DNA of 64,000 nucleotides. It comes from Anas platyrhynchos (taxonomy: Eukaryota > Chordata > Aves > Anseriformes > Anatidae). Under the pieces are notes generated by a model. That model searched no databases. It worked only from the letters and a program-made list of their open reading frames with translations, and was not told where the DNA came from. Position 1 is the stretch's first letter, and the number at the start of each line of letters is the position of its first letter. Below are positions 13,353 through 22,900 of this stretch, one piece after another. The position numbers and the translations under genes are program-made. The stretch spans positions 2,947,001 to 3,011,000 of the forward strand of contig NC_092607.1 in assembly GCF_047663525.1 (NCBI RefSeq). The letters run 5' to 3'.

Positions 13353-13959
13353 AGGGAGCTCCTACGGGGTGCTCGCCCCTTGGCCCCACCACCCAGTGCT
13401 GATACCCTTTCCTGACACACATTGGTTTCCTGTGCCTCTTACGCTGCCTCCTACCCCTGTGTTAATTTCTATGGTGTGGTTTGTTTGGGGAGTAAAAAGT
13501 AAAAATAAAGAGAAAGAAAGCAGGTTTTCCTTTAAGGCCACTCTGGCTCCCAGGGATGCCCAGGCACCACGTTGAGGGGCACTGCCTGGCTGCTGGCGGG
13601 GACCCTTGGGACCATCGTGGGATGATGCAGCCCTCTGCACATGTCCCTGGGAGCTGATAACATCCCTGGCTCTGTTTTACTTCTCGCTTCGATTCAGCTG
13701 AGGTGGTGTCACCTCCCCAGCTGCGGTTGCTGATGGTTTGACGCCAAAGTGCTGCGGCCTGCAGGGTGACAGCCTGATTTGGGACAGCAGCAGGTGCTCT
13801 GCTCCCCTGCAGGCTGAGCTGCTGGGAGGGCTCAGAGGGTCCCGGGGCTGCCCCTCCCCCGCCCCATGTCGGCATTGCCATGGCACAGGGCGCTTCCTCC
13901 TGCGTGCCACGGGGCTGCTTCCAAAAACCCCTTTCTGCCCCTCCAGGAGAGCGGGAAAA

Positions 13960-14480
13960 GCACTCAAAGGCCGCAGCCCGTCTTTAGAAAGTGGATTAGG
14001 GCCGGTGAATAGGGCCCGGCTCTCTAATGAAGTGCTATTACTGCCAGGCTAATTGAGTAATGACATAATGCAGGCCCGCAGAGCTCTTTGTAGGGCCATG
14101 ACTCCGGCCGCCGCACACCGCCACTTCCTCGCTGTGCCCCGTTGGGCCTCTGGCGCATTGTCAGCGGGCGAGCCTAATGTGCAACACCGTGGGCTTTATG
14201 GGGGCAACAGACAACGTGTCGCCAGCATAACCCTGCGTGGAAAATGCGGAGGTGGAGGGGAACCCGTATTAATTAGCTCGGGAGACGCCAATCTCTTTGC
14301 ATATGAAACATGAGCCTTTTTATTGGGGAAAGTAAAACAGGCCTCACATTGCTCTCAGTGAGCCCAGTAAAACAGAAGGTGATCCATAAATATGTATGTT
14401 ATGCCGGGTTTAAAATACTTTCTGATGATTTTCTAGGCAGATCTCCAGTAAGTTACAGCACAGCATCGCTATTGTAAAGC
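13960..14480. promoter_or_regulatory. Candidate enhancer: homeodomain/POU-rich island
   Basis: The island holds TAAT-core words at 14050-14070 (TAATTGAG, GTAATGAC, ATAATG) and a TTAATTAG palindrome-like site near 14269. It also has a POU octamer-like TTTGCATATGAAA at 14296-14308, CTTTTTATTGGGG and CCATAAATATGTATG. Such a density of AT-rich factor sites beside GC-rich DNA is typical of vertebrate developmental enhancers. That class is inferred, not proven. SNAI1, about 5 kb away, is the obvious candidate target. Confidence 0.4.
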
Positions 14481-14899
14481 CACGGTCCCAGGCTGGGAGA
14501 GCCTGCGCTTGCCCTCGCAGGAGGACGGGGGGTTTGTTGTGCGCACTTCTCTCCCTCATGCCAAGCTGTTAATCCTCGAGTGGAGAAATTGAATGTAACC
14601 TAGTGGGGCTTGTCTTTAACCGGCCACTGCAGCAGGGAGGATTTGCAGCCAGATCTCCCCAAGCCTGTGAGCACAGGGCATGGAGCTGGTGCCCACGAAG
14701 AGGCAAGCACAGCCCGTGGCCAAGCCACAGTGATGCCACAGTGCAGACTGCCTGTACTCAGGGTGATAAATCAATTTTATTCCAGTCCCTCAGCCTCGCT
14801 GCCCTTTTCCAGGTCTCTCTCACTCCCTTCCTTCACATTCACCCTGCTCTTTGTTTCCACAGGAAGACCCGCAGCTCCCCAGCCCCACAGCTCCCCAGC

Positions 14900-15075
14900 C
14901 CTGCATTATCAGTTTATCATCTGATTAAAGATTAATTTGAGATTATTGCCCATGTCAATAGCCTGAAGCCAGAAAAACAATAGCTACACCTGCAGCTTGT
15001 TTGTGAACCCAACTCCTTATGGTGAGCTGTTAATGGATGTAGGCTTTTACTGGGCCAATGTGTTGACACGGGCTC
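14900..15075. promoter_or_regulatory. Candidate enhancer with SOX, TAAT and E-box motifs
   Basis: Contains ATTATCAGTTTATC, GATTAAAGATTAATTTGAG, a SOX-type AACAATAG near 14977 and a Snail-type E-box CACCTG at 14987-14992, followed by TTAATGG. The combination of E-box and SOX sites near a neural-crest gene is suggestive only. Confidence 0.35.
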
Positions 15076-16207
15076 GCTGAGCCCCAGCCTGGCCCTGCAC
15101 CTGCTGCCCTTCCTGCTACCTGGGGATGAACACACAAATCTCCCAACAATCTCCAGGTATCTCGGCTGGGAAACCTGTGGGCCATGTTCGCTGTTGCTTG
15201 CCCCTTGTCCTGCCTCGGCTTCTTCTGCAAAACTCCTGTTGTTCCCTTCCCAGCTCACAGCCAGTCTCCCAGTGATTGATTTTAATAGTGGGTCTTTCCC
15301 TGGCTCCTGCTACGTCTCTGTTTGTTTATTCAGCCTCGTGCACATCCCTGAGCTGGGAACAGAAGGGCTGAAAGGTGGTTTTGGTAACAGCATTCCCCAA
15401 ACCGATGTAGCCTGGCCCTTGCAGAGGAGGTCACCGCAACCTCCTGCCCTTCTTGTCCTGCCTGTCCCCTGCACGAGAGTGCCCCAGGTCACTCCAAGAG
15501 CCGGGAATATTTCAAACAGTGACACAGTAGCAAGGAAAGGACGAAGCTCTGGTCAGTCCAGTATCTCCCCTGGGTCTGCCCCAGCCTTCTGGACCTTGCT
15601 GCCCTCCCTTCCCCAACCCCTCAACTCAGCATCAGGTCAGAGTGGTAGTGGTGGTGGAGGGAATAAAAATTCCATCCTCTCTGGGAAGAGAACGAATGTT
15701 GTGGTTTCCCCTTGAACCTTTGAATGGGCTCCAGCAGCCGGGGGGCCGTACGTGCTCGCTTAAAGGTCCTGCGGAGGCCCATGGAAATGAAAAGGAGGAG
15801 TTCAAAGCTCGATGGCGGCAGCGTGCCGCCCCGCCGGGCGCGCGGAGCCAGCACAGCCTGTGCCCAGCACCGCGCCCCGTCAGCGGGGCCCCCCCGGTAC
15901 CTGGGGGAGACTGATTGAATCCCGGCTTTTATGAGCACTGACACCGTAATCTGTTACAGATGGTCACACAAGGTGGCCACCAAATGGTTCCTCCCACTAC
16001 GAGCAGGCTTCTCTCTCCCTCCCTCCCCCCCCCCAGCTCCCTGCCACCGAAACTGCAGCAGCTCTACCTGTATGAAACGCCTGGGCTCCGGGCAGCAGCT
16101 TTATGGGGTGTTTATTTCCTGTGGCATTAAAATAGAAGGGGAAAAAGCAGGGAAAAACTGCTGGGGCTTCACTGTGAACCTTCACCGTGCGGCACCAGGC
16201 AGAGGCT

Positions 16208-16251
16208 GGGGACAAGGGGACAAGGGGACAAGGGGACAAGGGGACAAGGGA
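16208..16251 (+). repeat. (GGGGACAA)n microsatellite, about five copies
   Basis: Five nearly perfect head-to-tail copies of an 8-base unit. No gene context. Confidence 0.95.
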
Positions 16252-17419
16252 CCGTGCCGCAGCTGCTTCTGTGCCCCCTTGCAGCCAGGGCTGCTGCTCT
16301 GGGGGTTTTCTCATGAAAATGAAATGGGAAAATGACTGCAACTCATCATAACACCAGCTCCTGGGTGCAATTCTTCACCAGCCCAATGGCGTACAGGTAG
16401 CAGAGTACAGTTAGCCTGGTTTTATGGCAAGGGCAGAAGGGACTTGTCCACATCGGCAGGGGTTTGGGATGGAGCTAAGTGCATCCTTATCGTAGTCCCG
16501 GCCCCGTGCTCCCCACACACCCCAACAGACCTCAGTGCAGAGCTCAGAAGCATCTCTGCAGTAGGAAAAGGAGCAGCTGGTCAGAAGAGGAGGGGATCAG
16601 AGCCATGACCATCACCCTGTTGGTGCAGCAGCCCAGACCCGGGCACACCCCGGGAGCCACTGCGGGTACCCAGGGTGCAGGGGCCAGGCTGCCCACCCGG
16701 GCAGGGCAAATTGAGCAGATGCAGTGGCAGCACAAGTGCCAGTGGGCTGCTCCTTTGTGATTCAGAGCAGGCAGCATTTCTTTTTTTCCCCATGTTTTAA
16801 GGCTGCATTTGTGTTTGAAAGCCAGTGGGATTTGCCAGTGGGAGCCTAGGCTGTCCTCCACCCGTTTTGTATCTTCTCTCAGAAAGCCTTGTGGCCTAGC
16901 CAGCCTCCAGACAAAGCCAGGGGCACAACTGGGAGCAGCAAAGCTTGCTAAAAAGAAAAAGTTTTTTTTCACAACGCCCATTGCCTGCCCAACCAATATT
17001 AATCGAACCCTATTGAAACAGAGCTGGCAGGATTCCCCGGGTTGGCGCCAGTGTGGGGAAGAGGCAGCAGCCTGAACAGAGTGCATCCGAGCAGGGCCAC
17101 AGCATCCCACAAGGTGCTGCCTGCCCACATCCCTCCTCTGAGTCCGTGACAGCAGTGAAAGAGGGGAGAGGAGGGTGGCACAGCCTGTGCATGTGGCTGG
17201 GTGCATGCTGTGGGTCCTCAATGCCCCAAATCAGCAACCAGGGCTACTGCAGGATGAGAGAGGTGCAAAGCCAACAGTGCTGTGAACCCAGCCCGGTGCC
17301 CATGCCGCTTCCCCGGCAGGAAGGGCTCTGCAGGCTTTGCTTCCTCGTTATCAGCCCCCTGACCCTCCTTCCCAGCTCCTGCAGATGGTTCTTCCTTAAA
17401 ATTGGGCTTTTTTTTTTTT

Positions 17420-17645
17420 TTTTTTAACTGTTTAGCTGCTTTTGCGAAGCCAGGATTTTATGGATGGAAAGCTGAAAGTAATTAGTGCCCTTCCCCCGCT
17501 TCCTGTTGGGAAAAAGAAGAAAAAAGCACACACGACAACAAAACCCAAAACTTCCTGTCCTGCTTAATAATAAAGTAATGAGTTGAATGCGGCTGGGAAA
17601 GTCGGTTAATACCGAGAGAGCTCTTAATTAAAGAAGGGCCGAGCA
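17420..17645. promoter_or_regulatory. Candidate conserved non-coding element
   Basis: An AT-rich block about 0.9 kb beyond the SNAI1 poly(A) signal. It holds GAAAGTAATTAGTGCCC, CTTAATAATAAAGTAATGAG, CGGTTAATACCG and CTCTTAATTAAAG. TAAT homeodomain cores are repeated. No reading frame or repeat family was recognised. Confidence 0.3.
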
Positions 17646-18585
17646 GCAGCTCTGCTCTGTTTTACAGCCACACACATCTTCCTGCTCCCTAACAGCCCCT
17701 GGGAGAAGCAGGGAGCCGGACGTGAGCACCGGGGCCAGGCCTCCAGCACGCGGAGCTGGGGGGACGAGAGCTAGGGGTGGCTCCTTTATCCTGCTGGAAC
17801 ACAACGCCCTGGGGATGGCACCGAGGAAGCACAGGGCGAAAGGACAGACTTGCAGCCCCACGGGAAGGCAGGAGGAAAGAGCGGCCGTGCTGTGCCATGT
17901 GCCCCAAATCCAGCACGGGTGCAAGGTTTGGAGCGGTGGCACGGCTTTGTTGGTGAAAATCCCTCGGACAGGCTCCCAGGGTGGCCTTGGAGCACCTGTC
18001 CCCATGGCTGCGGGCAGTGCAGGGGGACAGCCCCACGGTGCATGCCGACAGGCTCTGCGGTGACAACAGGATGCGCCACCTCCGCCGCCACACCGCCCAC
18101 ACCGGCTCACCGCGGCGCCTCGTGCCCTGCTCGTCCCCACGGCAATGGCGTTGGGGAGCATCAAGCGACAGCAGGTGCCCACCCGGCCACCCTTGTGCCA
18201 CCCCACAAGGTGCCTCCGAGATGCATCGCGGCCCCCCCATTTGCCTCCCCCTCCGTCAGCCCCTGGCTCAGCACAGCTGCCGCCTTCCCCCAGCCCCGGC
18301 ACATTTGGCAGGAACTGACTCAGCCTACCTTTTCCTTCCCCAGGAGGCAACCGCTCTGCAGACCCCGCCGCGCAAACAGCGTTGTGGTTCACCTGCAGCC
18401 GGCGGCAGGAGTGCGCTGTGGGAGCAGGAGGCTGCCAGCACACCGCTGGAGCCCAGCACCCTGCTCCCCAAAATGCAACCCCAGCCCGGGATGGGGCTGA
18501 AGCAATCCCCCCCCCCGCACCCCACTCGGCTCCAGCTGCGTGTCTACCCGAAACACCCACGAAAAACAGTTTATAAATTAACCGT

Positions 18586-18591
18586 TTTATT
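18586..18591 (-). terminator. SNAI1: SNAI1 polyadenylation signal AATAAA
   Basis: TTTATT on the plus strand gives AATAAA on the gene strand, about 990 bases after the stop codon. It sits at the end of the AT-rich 3' UTR. Cleavage would fall near 18565-18575. Confidence 0.6.
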
Positions 18592-18675
18592 GAATATCAA
18601 TAAACTGTATATAATTATATAAAAAGTTTCATCAGTACAAAATCGTGGCACAAAAATATAAATACCAGTGTACCT

Positions 18676-18694
18676 TTGAAATGTAAACATCCTC
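18676..18694 (-). promoter_or_regulatory. SNAI1: Overlapping miR-203 and miR-30 sites in SNAI1 3' UTR (pair 1)
   Basis: In the mRNA the complement of 18682-18694 pairs perfectly with nucleotides 1-13 of miR-30a (seed site TGTTTACA). The complement of 18676-18683 is CATTTCAA, an 8-mer match for miR-203. The two sites share two nucleotides. Repression of SNAI1 by miR-30 and miR-203 is reported in mammals. Confidence 0.75.
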
Positions 18695-18899
18695 TTTGTT
18701 ATGGTTCGGTGAAAACAAGGTCCAAAGAAAGATGCATTCAGGAGGCACCTGTCAATAACCATAAATAGCACTTTTGGCACACACCTGTCGATGGGCAGCC
18801 TTTGGACAGGCCACCATTGTATCAGCTGACAAGTGCCTGCTATTAGTCACAGTTCTCTTGAAAAGCAGTTGTTAAGAGTCATATTAACAGGTGCTTGAG

Positions 18900-18906
18900 T
18901 GCATAG
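18900..18906 (-). promoter_or_regulatory. SNAI1: miR-153 7-mer site in SNAI1 3' UTR
   Basis: TGCATAG on the plus strand equals miR-153 nucleotides 2-8, so the mRNA carries the complementary CTATGCA. A 7-mer can arise by chance, but a stronger 8-mer for the same miRNA lies at 19042-19049. Confidence 0.45.
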
Positions 18907-18912
18907 CTGCTC

Positions 18913-18938
18913 TGTAAACAGGATTCTTGTTTGAAATG
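18913..18938 (-). promoter_or_regulatory. SNAI1: miR-30 and miR-203 sites in SNAI1 3' UTR (pair 2)
   Basis: The complement of 18913-18920 is TGTTTACA, a second miR-30 8-mer. The complement of 18931-18938 is CATTTCAA, a second miR-203 8-mer. Ten bases separate them, a spacing at which two miRNAs can act together (general knowledge). Confidence 0.65.
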
Positions 18939-19041
18939 GCTACCAATGCCTTTTATGGACACCGTTAATCTTGTAGGCATTGCAAATTGTCATTGTGCTG
19001 GGGAGAAGCAGCTGCTTCACAACTAATGTGATACTGTATTA

Positions 19042-19049
19042 TTGCATAG
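19042..19049 (-). promoter_or_regulatory. SNAI1: miR-153 8-mer site in SNAI1 3' UTR
   Basis: TTGCATAG on the plus strand is the first eight nucleotides of miR-153, so the mRNA has a full 8-mer site. Targeting of SNAI1 by miR-153 has been reported in human cells. Confidence 0.6.
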
Positions 19050-19086
19050 TTACACCTTCTACAGGCGACATATATACAATCGGGGC

Positions 19087-19104
19087 GGGGGGGGGGGGGG
19101 GGGG
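19087..19104 (-). repeat. C18 tract in SNAI1 3' UTR (poly-G on plus strand)
   Basis: Eighteen G in a row on the plus strand, preceded by CGGGGC. In the transcript this is a long poly(C), a potential poly(C)-binding-protein site. The plus strand could form a G-quadruplex. The length may be misassembled. Confidence 0.85.
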
Positions 19105-19580
19105 CTGTCTTAACGCTCCTTGTCCTTCATTACAAAAATATTGGGTCTTAACAGTTACCAAGTGGTTATGGTAAAAAAAATAACAAACAAAAAAACACAA
19201 AACAAAACCAACCCAACCCCCAAGGCTTCCCAGTTGCAATGCTCCACACCGGTGGCACAGCCGGGGCTCAGGGCTGAGCGCCTGCAGCACTGGGCACCCA
19301 GCGCAGGCTCCGGCATCGCCCGCACCGGGGCTGCGGCTTCGCACGGCTTCGGGCTCTAGTTTGCCACCCAAGCACGAGTCCGGTCCCGTGCCCTCGGATG
19401 TCCAGGGTGGGAGAAGGATCAGGGATTGCACAGGAGGCACCAATGGAGGCGTGCTAGTCCCTTAGGGCCCGGCAGGGCTGCGCGCGGCCCGAGGCGGTGG
19501 GCAATGGTGACAGGAGGCTGCTAAGTCCTACAGACACTAGTTACAATATACGAGTTGAGTGTTAGCAGGGCACCGCGTCC

Positions 19581-22043
19581 TCAGCGCGTCCCAGAGCAGC
19601 CCGTTTCCTCGTGCTTGTGGAGCAGTGACATACGGGAGAAAGTCCGGGAGCAGGTTTTGCACTGGTACTTCTTTACATCTGAATGGGTCTGCAGGTGGGC
19701 GCGCAGATTAGAGCGGTCAGCGAAGGCCCGGTTGCAGTGTGTACAGGAAAAGGGCTTTTCACCTGTGAGACAAAGAGAAACGTTCCCAATTAACCAGTGC
19801 ATCAACACACAGAGAATATCAAAGACCAGGGCATTCATTAGCCAAAGTTTGTGGGGAGCAGCGTGAAAAGGAATGCAGGCTGTTAGTATTCGGCCCAGGA
19901 GCCAGCGCTGCACAGCCTGCATTCACTCAGAGGAAAAGCCTCAGAGTCGGGAATTTCCTACTCAGAGAAAAAACTCTGGTCGGAACCCCACAAAAACGGT
20001 GCCAGTAACATCTGCGAGTGGCAAGGCAGCTCGGCTTACAAATGCAGCCACGACATTGAGCTGCGGCCCAAGCTAAGGGAGCCGTCTGCGGAGCGGCAGG
20101 GAGGCGAAGCTCTGTTAATTATATCATAGCGGCTGAAAGCTGCCGGCTCCAGGGTGAGTGCAGCTATTTCCTCTGCGCCCGCGCTCCCCCTTCTCCTTCC
20201 CGGCTCGCATTGAAAAGCCCGGCCGGGGTGAATTCCCCTCAAAGGCTCTTTCGGAAGAAACAAACGCGTATGCTCAATTTGGAAAGCACAATCGAGCCTT
20301 CCCGGCTTCCTTCAGCCGTCATCTTTAGTACGCTGAGAGGGTGTGAAATCAGTGCCAAGCGACAATTAAACTGTCCCGGTAGCACCACAAAGGATGCTCG
20401 GGAGATGCATTGTAGGCGCGGGGCGGGCTGCAGCTGCGGCCCCGCACAACAGGTGCAGGGGGCAGCCACCAGCACCTGCCCCACGCACATCCCAAACCTC
20501 CCGGTGCCCCGGGGAGCACATGGAGCCCACGGAGGTGGGCTGGGTGCTCAGGCAGAGATGCTTCTAGCACAGCGTGAGGCACCCCAGTGGCACGTCACAG
20601 CCCTGGTTCGTGAAATTCATGGCGAGCACGTGCCGGCAGCTCAGGGCTGGCTGGTGCGGCATGGATTTATGGGCTGAGCCTTGACCCCACACTCGGTTCC
20701 AGACAGGAGGATATTTAAAGGACGTTTTAGAGATGTGCTGAGGGGGTTTGGGAAGCCCTTATCTTCCAAGATAATACCCCAACTGCTGATTTGCTTCGGG
20801 CTGCAGAGCGGGGAAGCCACGGGCAATAGGGGAAGGAGGGAGAGGGGCGAGAGCCAACATTACCGGTGTGCGTCCGGATGTGGCCCTGCAGCAGCCAGGG
20901 CCGGGAGAAGGCCTTGCCGCACATCTTGCAGACGCAGGGCAGCGTGTGGCTCCGGATGTGCATCTTGAGAGCCCCCAGGCTCACATACTCCTTCTCGCAG
21001 TACTTGCAGCTGAAGGATTTCCTGGTCTGGGCATCGCAGTGCAATTGTTTGTGCTTGGAGAGCCCGGCGAAGGTGGAGTAGGCCTTGGCGCACTGGGCGC
21101 AGCGGAATCGCTCAGCGGTGGCGGGGGCTGAGGTCGGGCTGGGAGGCCCCGAGCTCTTGCCCTCGTCCTCCTCGCTGGAGAGCACTGTCAGGTCCAGGGC
21201 CGGCGCCGCGCCGCCCGCTGCCTCCGCCTCGGTGCCCGGGCCAGCCGGGAAGAGGCTGGAGAGCAGCCCCGCGTCCCACACCAGCGGCGGGTAGTAGGCA
21301 CCGGGGCCGAGCACCTCGGGTGGGGGGATGACGGACAGCGGGCACGTCTCGTACAGCAGCGGGGCGGCCAGCACTGTGGGGACAGGCAGCACTCAGCGGG
21401 GTGCCCAGCCCCTGAACGGGGCAAGGGGACCCCAACCCACCCCATGGGGGGCTGCGCACCCAGAGGAACTTGGTGCCTGAGCCACACCACGGGGCTGTGC
21501 AACCCTTCCGGGGCAGAGGAACCCAACCACATCCCAAGGGAACCTCCATGCCCCAACCGCCCCAAAGCCAGAGGAACCCCAGGGACCCCAACCCACGCAG
21601 TGAGGCACACCAGCCTACCCTGGGGAACACAGCCCCACCCCACAGGAGCTCAGCACCCAAAGGCAAGGGAGGTGTCAGAAGGGGCCCCTGCCCACCCCGC
21701 ATTACGGGGTCCGCACCGAACCCACCCCATGGGGAAAGCCCCCGGGGTCGCGTCCCCGCTCCCCCACCCACCCCACAGGGGGAGTCCCCTGGGGCAAGAA
21801 GCACGGGAGACCCCAGACACCAACCCACCCGTGGCAATTAACAAAACTAACCGCCCAGAGGCAGGCAAAAAACCTCCCGGCCGCTCCCCCCCGGGGGACA
21901 GAGGCGCCCCCGCGCCGTGCAACAGCCCCAAGCCGTCGGGGGGGGGGCCCGGCACAGCACGCACCGGTCTGGCTCTCCAGCTCGCTGTAGTTCGGCTTCT
22001 TGCTGGCTGAGAAGTGCTTCTTCACCAGGAAGGAGCGCGGCAT
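19581..22043 (-). CDS. SNAI1: Snail family zinc-finger repressor SNAI1 (three exons, 256 aa)
   Basis: Coding exons on the minus strand are 21965-22043, 20864-21373 and 19581-19762 (79, 510 and 182 nt). All junctions are GT-AG and the joined frame is 256 codons plus stop. The protein is a nuclear repressor that binds CAGGTG E-boxes (CDH1 and others) and drives EMT and neural-crest delamination. Residues 1-9 form the SNAG motif (MPRSFLVKK), which recruits KDM1A/LSD1 and other corepressors in the family. Residues 27-114 are a proline/serine-rich linker with an acidic DEGKSS stretch at 96-101, where mammals have the beta-TrCP DSG degron. Five zinc fingers follow: about 116-138, 147-169, 173-195, 201-223 and 229-252 (the last C2HC type). 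Human SNAI1 has only the last four; this bird copy keeps the first, as SNAI2 does. The start is the ATG that begins the SNAG motif. The neighbour RNF114 gives the conserved vertebrate order. Identification is secure. Confidence 0.97.
20029..20420 (-). promoter_or_regulatory. SNAI1: Candidate intronic element in SNAI1 intron 2
   Basis: This part of intron 2 is less GC-biased than its surroundings. It has a kappa-B-like GGGGAATTCA (complement of 20229-20238), a CCTTTGAGG word resembling a TCF/LEF site just beside it, and AT-rich AATTATATCATAG near 20117. Rel and Wnt inputs to snail genes are known in animals. Function here is inferred only. Confidence 0.25.
21420..21845 (-). repeat. Degenerate minisatellite in SNAI1 intron 1
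   Basis: Most of the 591-bp intron 1 consists of imperfect repeats of words such as ACCCCAACCCACCCCA, CCAGAGGAACCCC and ATGGGG at irregular intervals. It keeps long chance open frames on both strands, which are not genes. Confidence 0.6.
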
Positions 22044-22200
22044 CTTGCAGCCCCCGGTGCCGCCGCCCGCCGCGGGGCCGCCGCGTCCGTTAATATGGGA
22101 TCGGGGCCGGGGGGCGGTGCGGGACGGGGCCGCCCCCGGCTCCCGGAGCCAATGGGGCGGGCGGGGAGGGAGCCCGGCAGGTGCCGGCCCCAGCCCCGGG
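22044..22200 (-). promoter_or_regulatory. SNAI1: SNAI1 5' UTR and core promoter
   Basis: A CpG-rich block just upstream of the ATG. A weak TATA-like CATATTAA (complement of 22091-22098) lies about 50 bases from the start codon. A CCAAT box is at 22149-22153 with a GC box next to it. A Snail-type E-box CAGGTG is at 22178-22183, about 135 bases upstream of the ATG. Mammalian SNAI1 represses itself through a promoter E-box, so the same may hold here (inference). Confidence 0.6.
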
Positions 22201-22382
22201 GCCGGGCCGGGGGGAGCGGAGGTGCCGCGGGCGCCGGGAGGGGGGACCGGGGGTTGGGGACCGGGACTGGGCATTCGCCGCTGGTGGGGGGCGGTTTGGG
22301 GTCCTCCGTGCAAAGCCCAGCCCGGGATCCCCTGGAGATGCTCCCCGGGGAAGCCGGACACCAAACCTCTGCGTCCTGTCCC

Positions 22383-22497
22383 GTCCCTGCTCTTCCCTTC
22401 CCATTCTTTCCCTTATGCCCTTCCCATCTCTTTTTTTTTTTTTTTTTCCTCCTTCCCTTCTTCCCTGCCCTTTCCATCCCATCCCTTTTTCCCTCCC
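22383..22497 (+). repeat. Pyrimidine tract (CTTCCC and T17)
   Basis: A C/T-rich run of about 115 bases with few purines, including T17 at 22431-22447. Possible triplex-forming sequence; no coding content. Confidence 0.8.
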
Positions 22498-22851
22498 CAC
22501 TGCCCAACCCCAGCTCTGCCCCCCCGGAGCCCGGCACCTGCTGGGCGCTGTTTGGCCACAACCCGCCCCAAATGCAGAAGTAGAAGCGAGGCTCTTGGGG
22601 GCGACACAGCTGCAGCCCCCCCTTCCCCGCCCCATTGCTTGGAGCCGCATCCCTCCCTCCTCTGCTGCCGGACTACCCTTGGCTTCCCGCGGGTGTTTCC
22701 CCCTGGGATTTGCCCCCGGGGGACCGGGGCCGCAGCTCCCCCGTGGGTGCGCTGATGGGGCTGGGACCCCCCCGAGGTGTGGGGTTTTCTCTGCGGGACC
22801 AGCAAAGCCAGCTCCTGCCTTGGTCCTGCAGGTTGGTGGGTGGAGGGAGGG

Positions 22852-22900
22852 GAAAAAAAAAGACCAAAAAAAAAAAAAAAAAGGAAAAACACAAAACAAG
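22852..22900 (+). repeat. A-rich tract
   Basis: Nearly pure A with scattered G/C, including A17 at 22866-22882. Low-complexity DNA upstream of SNAI1. Confidence 0.8.

Larger units (their letters stand above)
13301..18565. other. Intergenic DNA immediately 3' of SNAI1, candidate regulatory islands
   Basis: No gene was recognised. GC-rich stretches alternate with AT-rich islands at about 13960-14480, 14900-15075 and 17420-17645, which carry dense homeodomain, SOX and E-box type motifs. The long open frame on the minus strand at 17628-18560 has biased composition and no domain, and I do not regard it as a gene. Confidence 0.5.
18566..19580 (-). other. SNAI1: SNAI1 3' UTR
   Basis: Minus-strand sequence between the SNAI1 stop codon and the first good poly(A) signal (AATAAA, complement of 18586-18591), about 1 kb. 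It is AT-rich over its distal half and carries duplicated microRNA seed matches, listed separately. Proximally, 18 consecutive C in the mRNA (complement of 19087-19104) and a U/G-rich segment opposite the A-rich tract at 19170-19220 stand out. The extent is inferred from the poly(A) signal; there is no transcript evidence. Confidence 0.75.

Noticed and set aside
16208-16251. Regularly spaced repeat as a CRISPR-like array
   Set aside because: Units are 8 bases with no spacers in a vertebrate genome; an ordinary microsatellite.
17628-18560. 310-codon minus-strand frame downstream of SNAI1
   Set aside because: Biased Ala/Gly/Arg/Pro/Cys composition, no recognisable domain, and competing frames open on the opposite strand. 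It looks like a GC-driven chance ORF.
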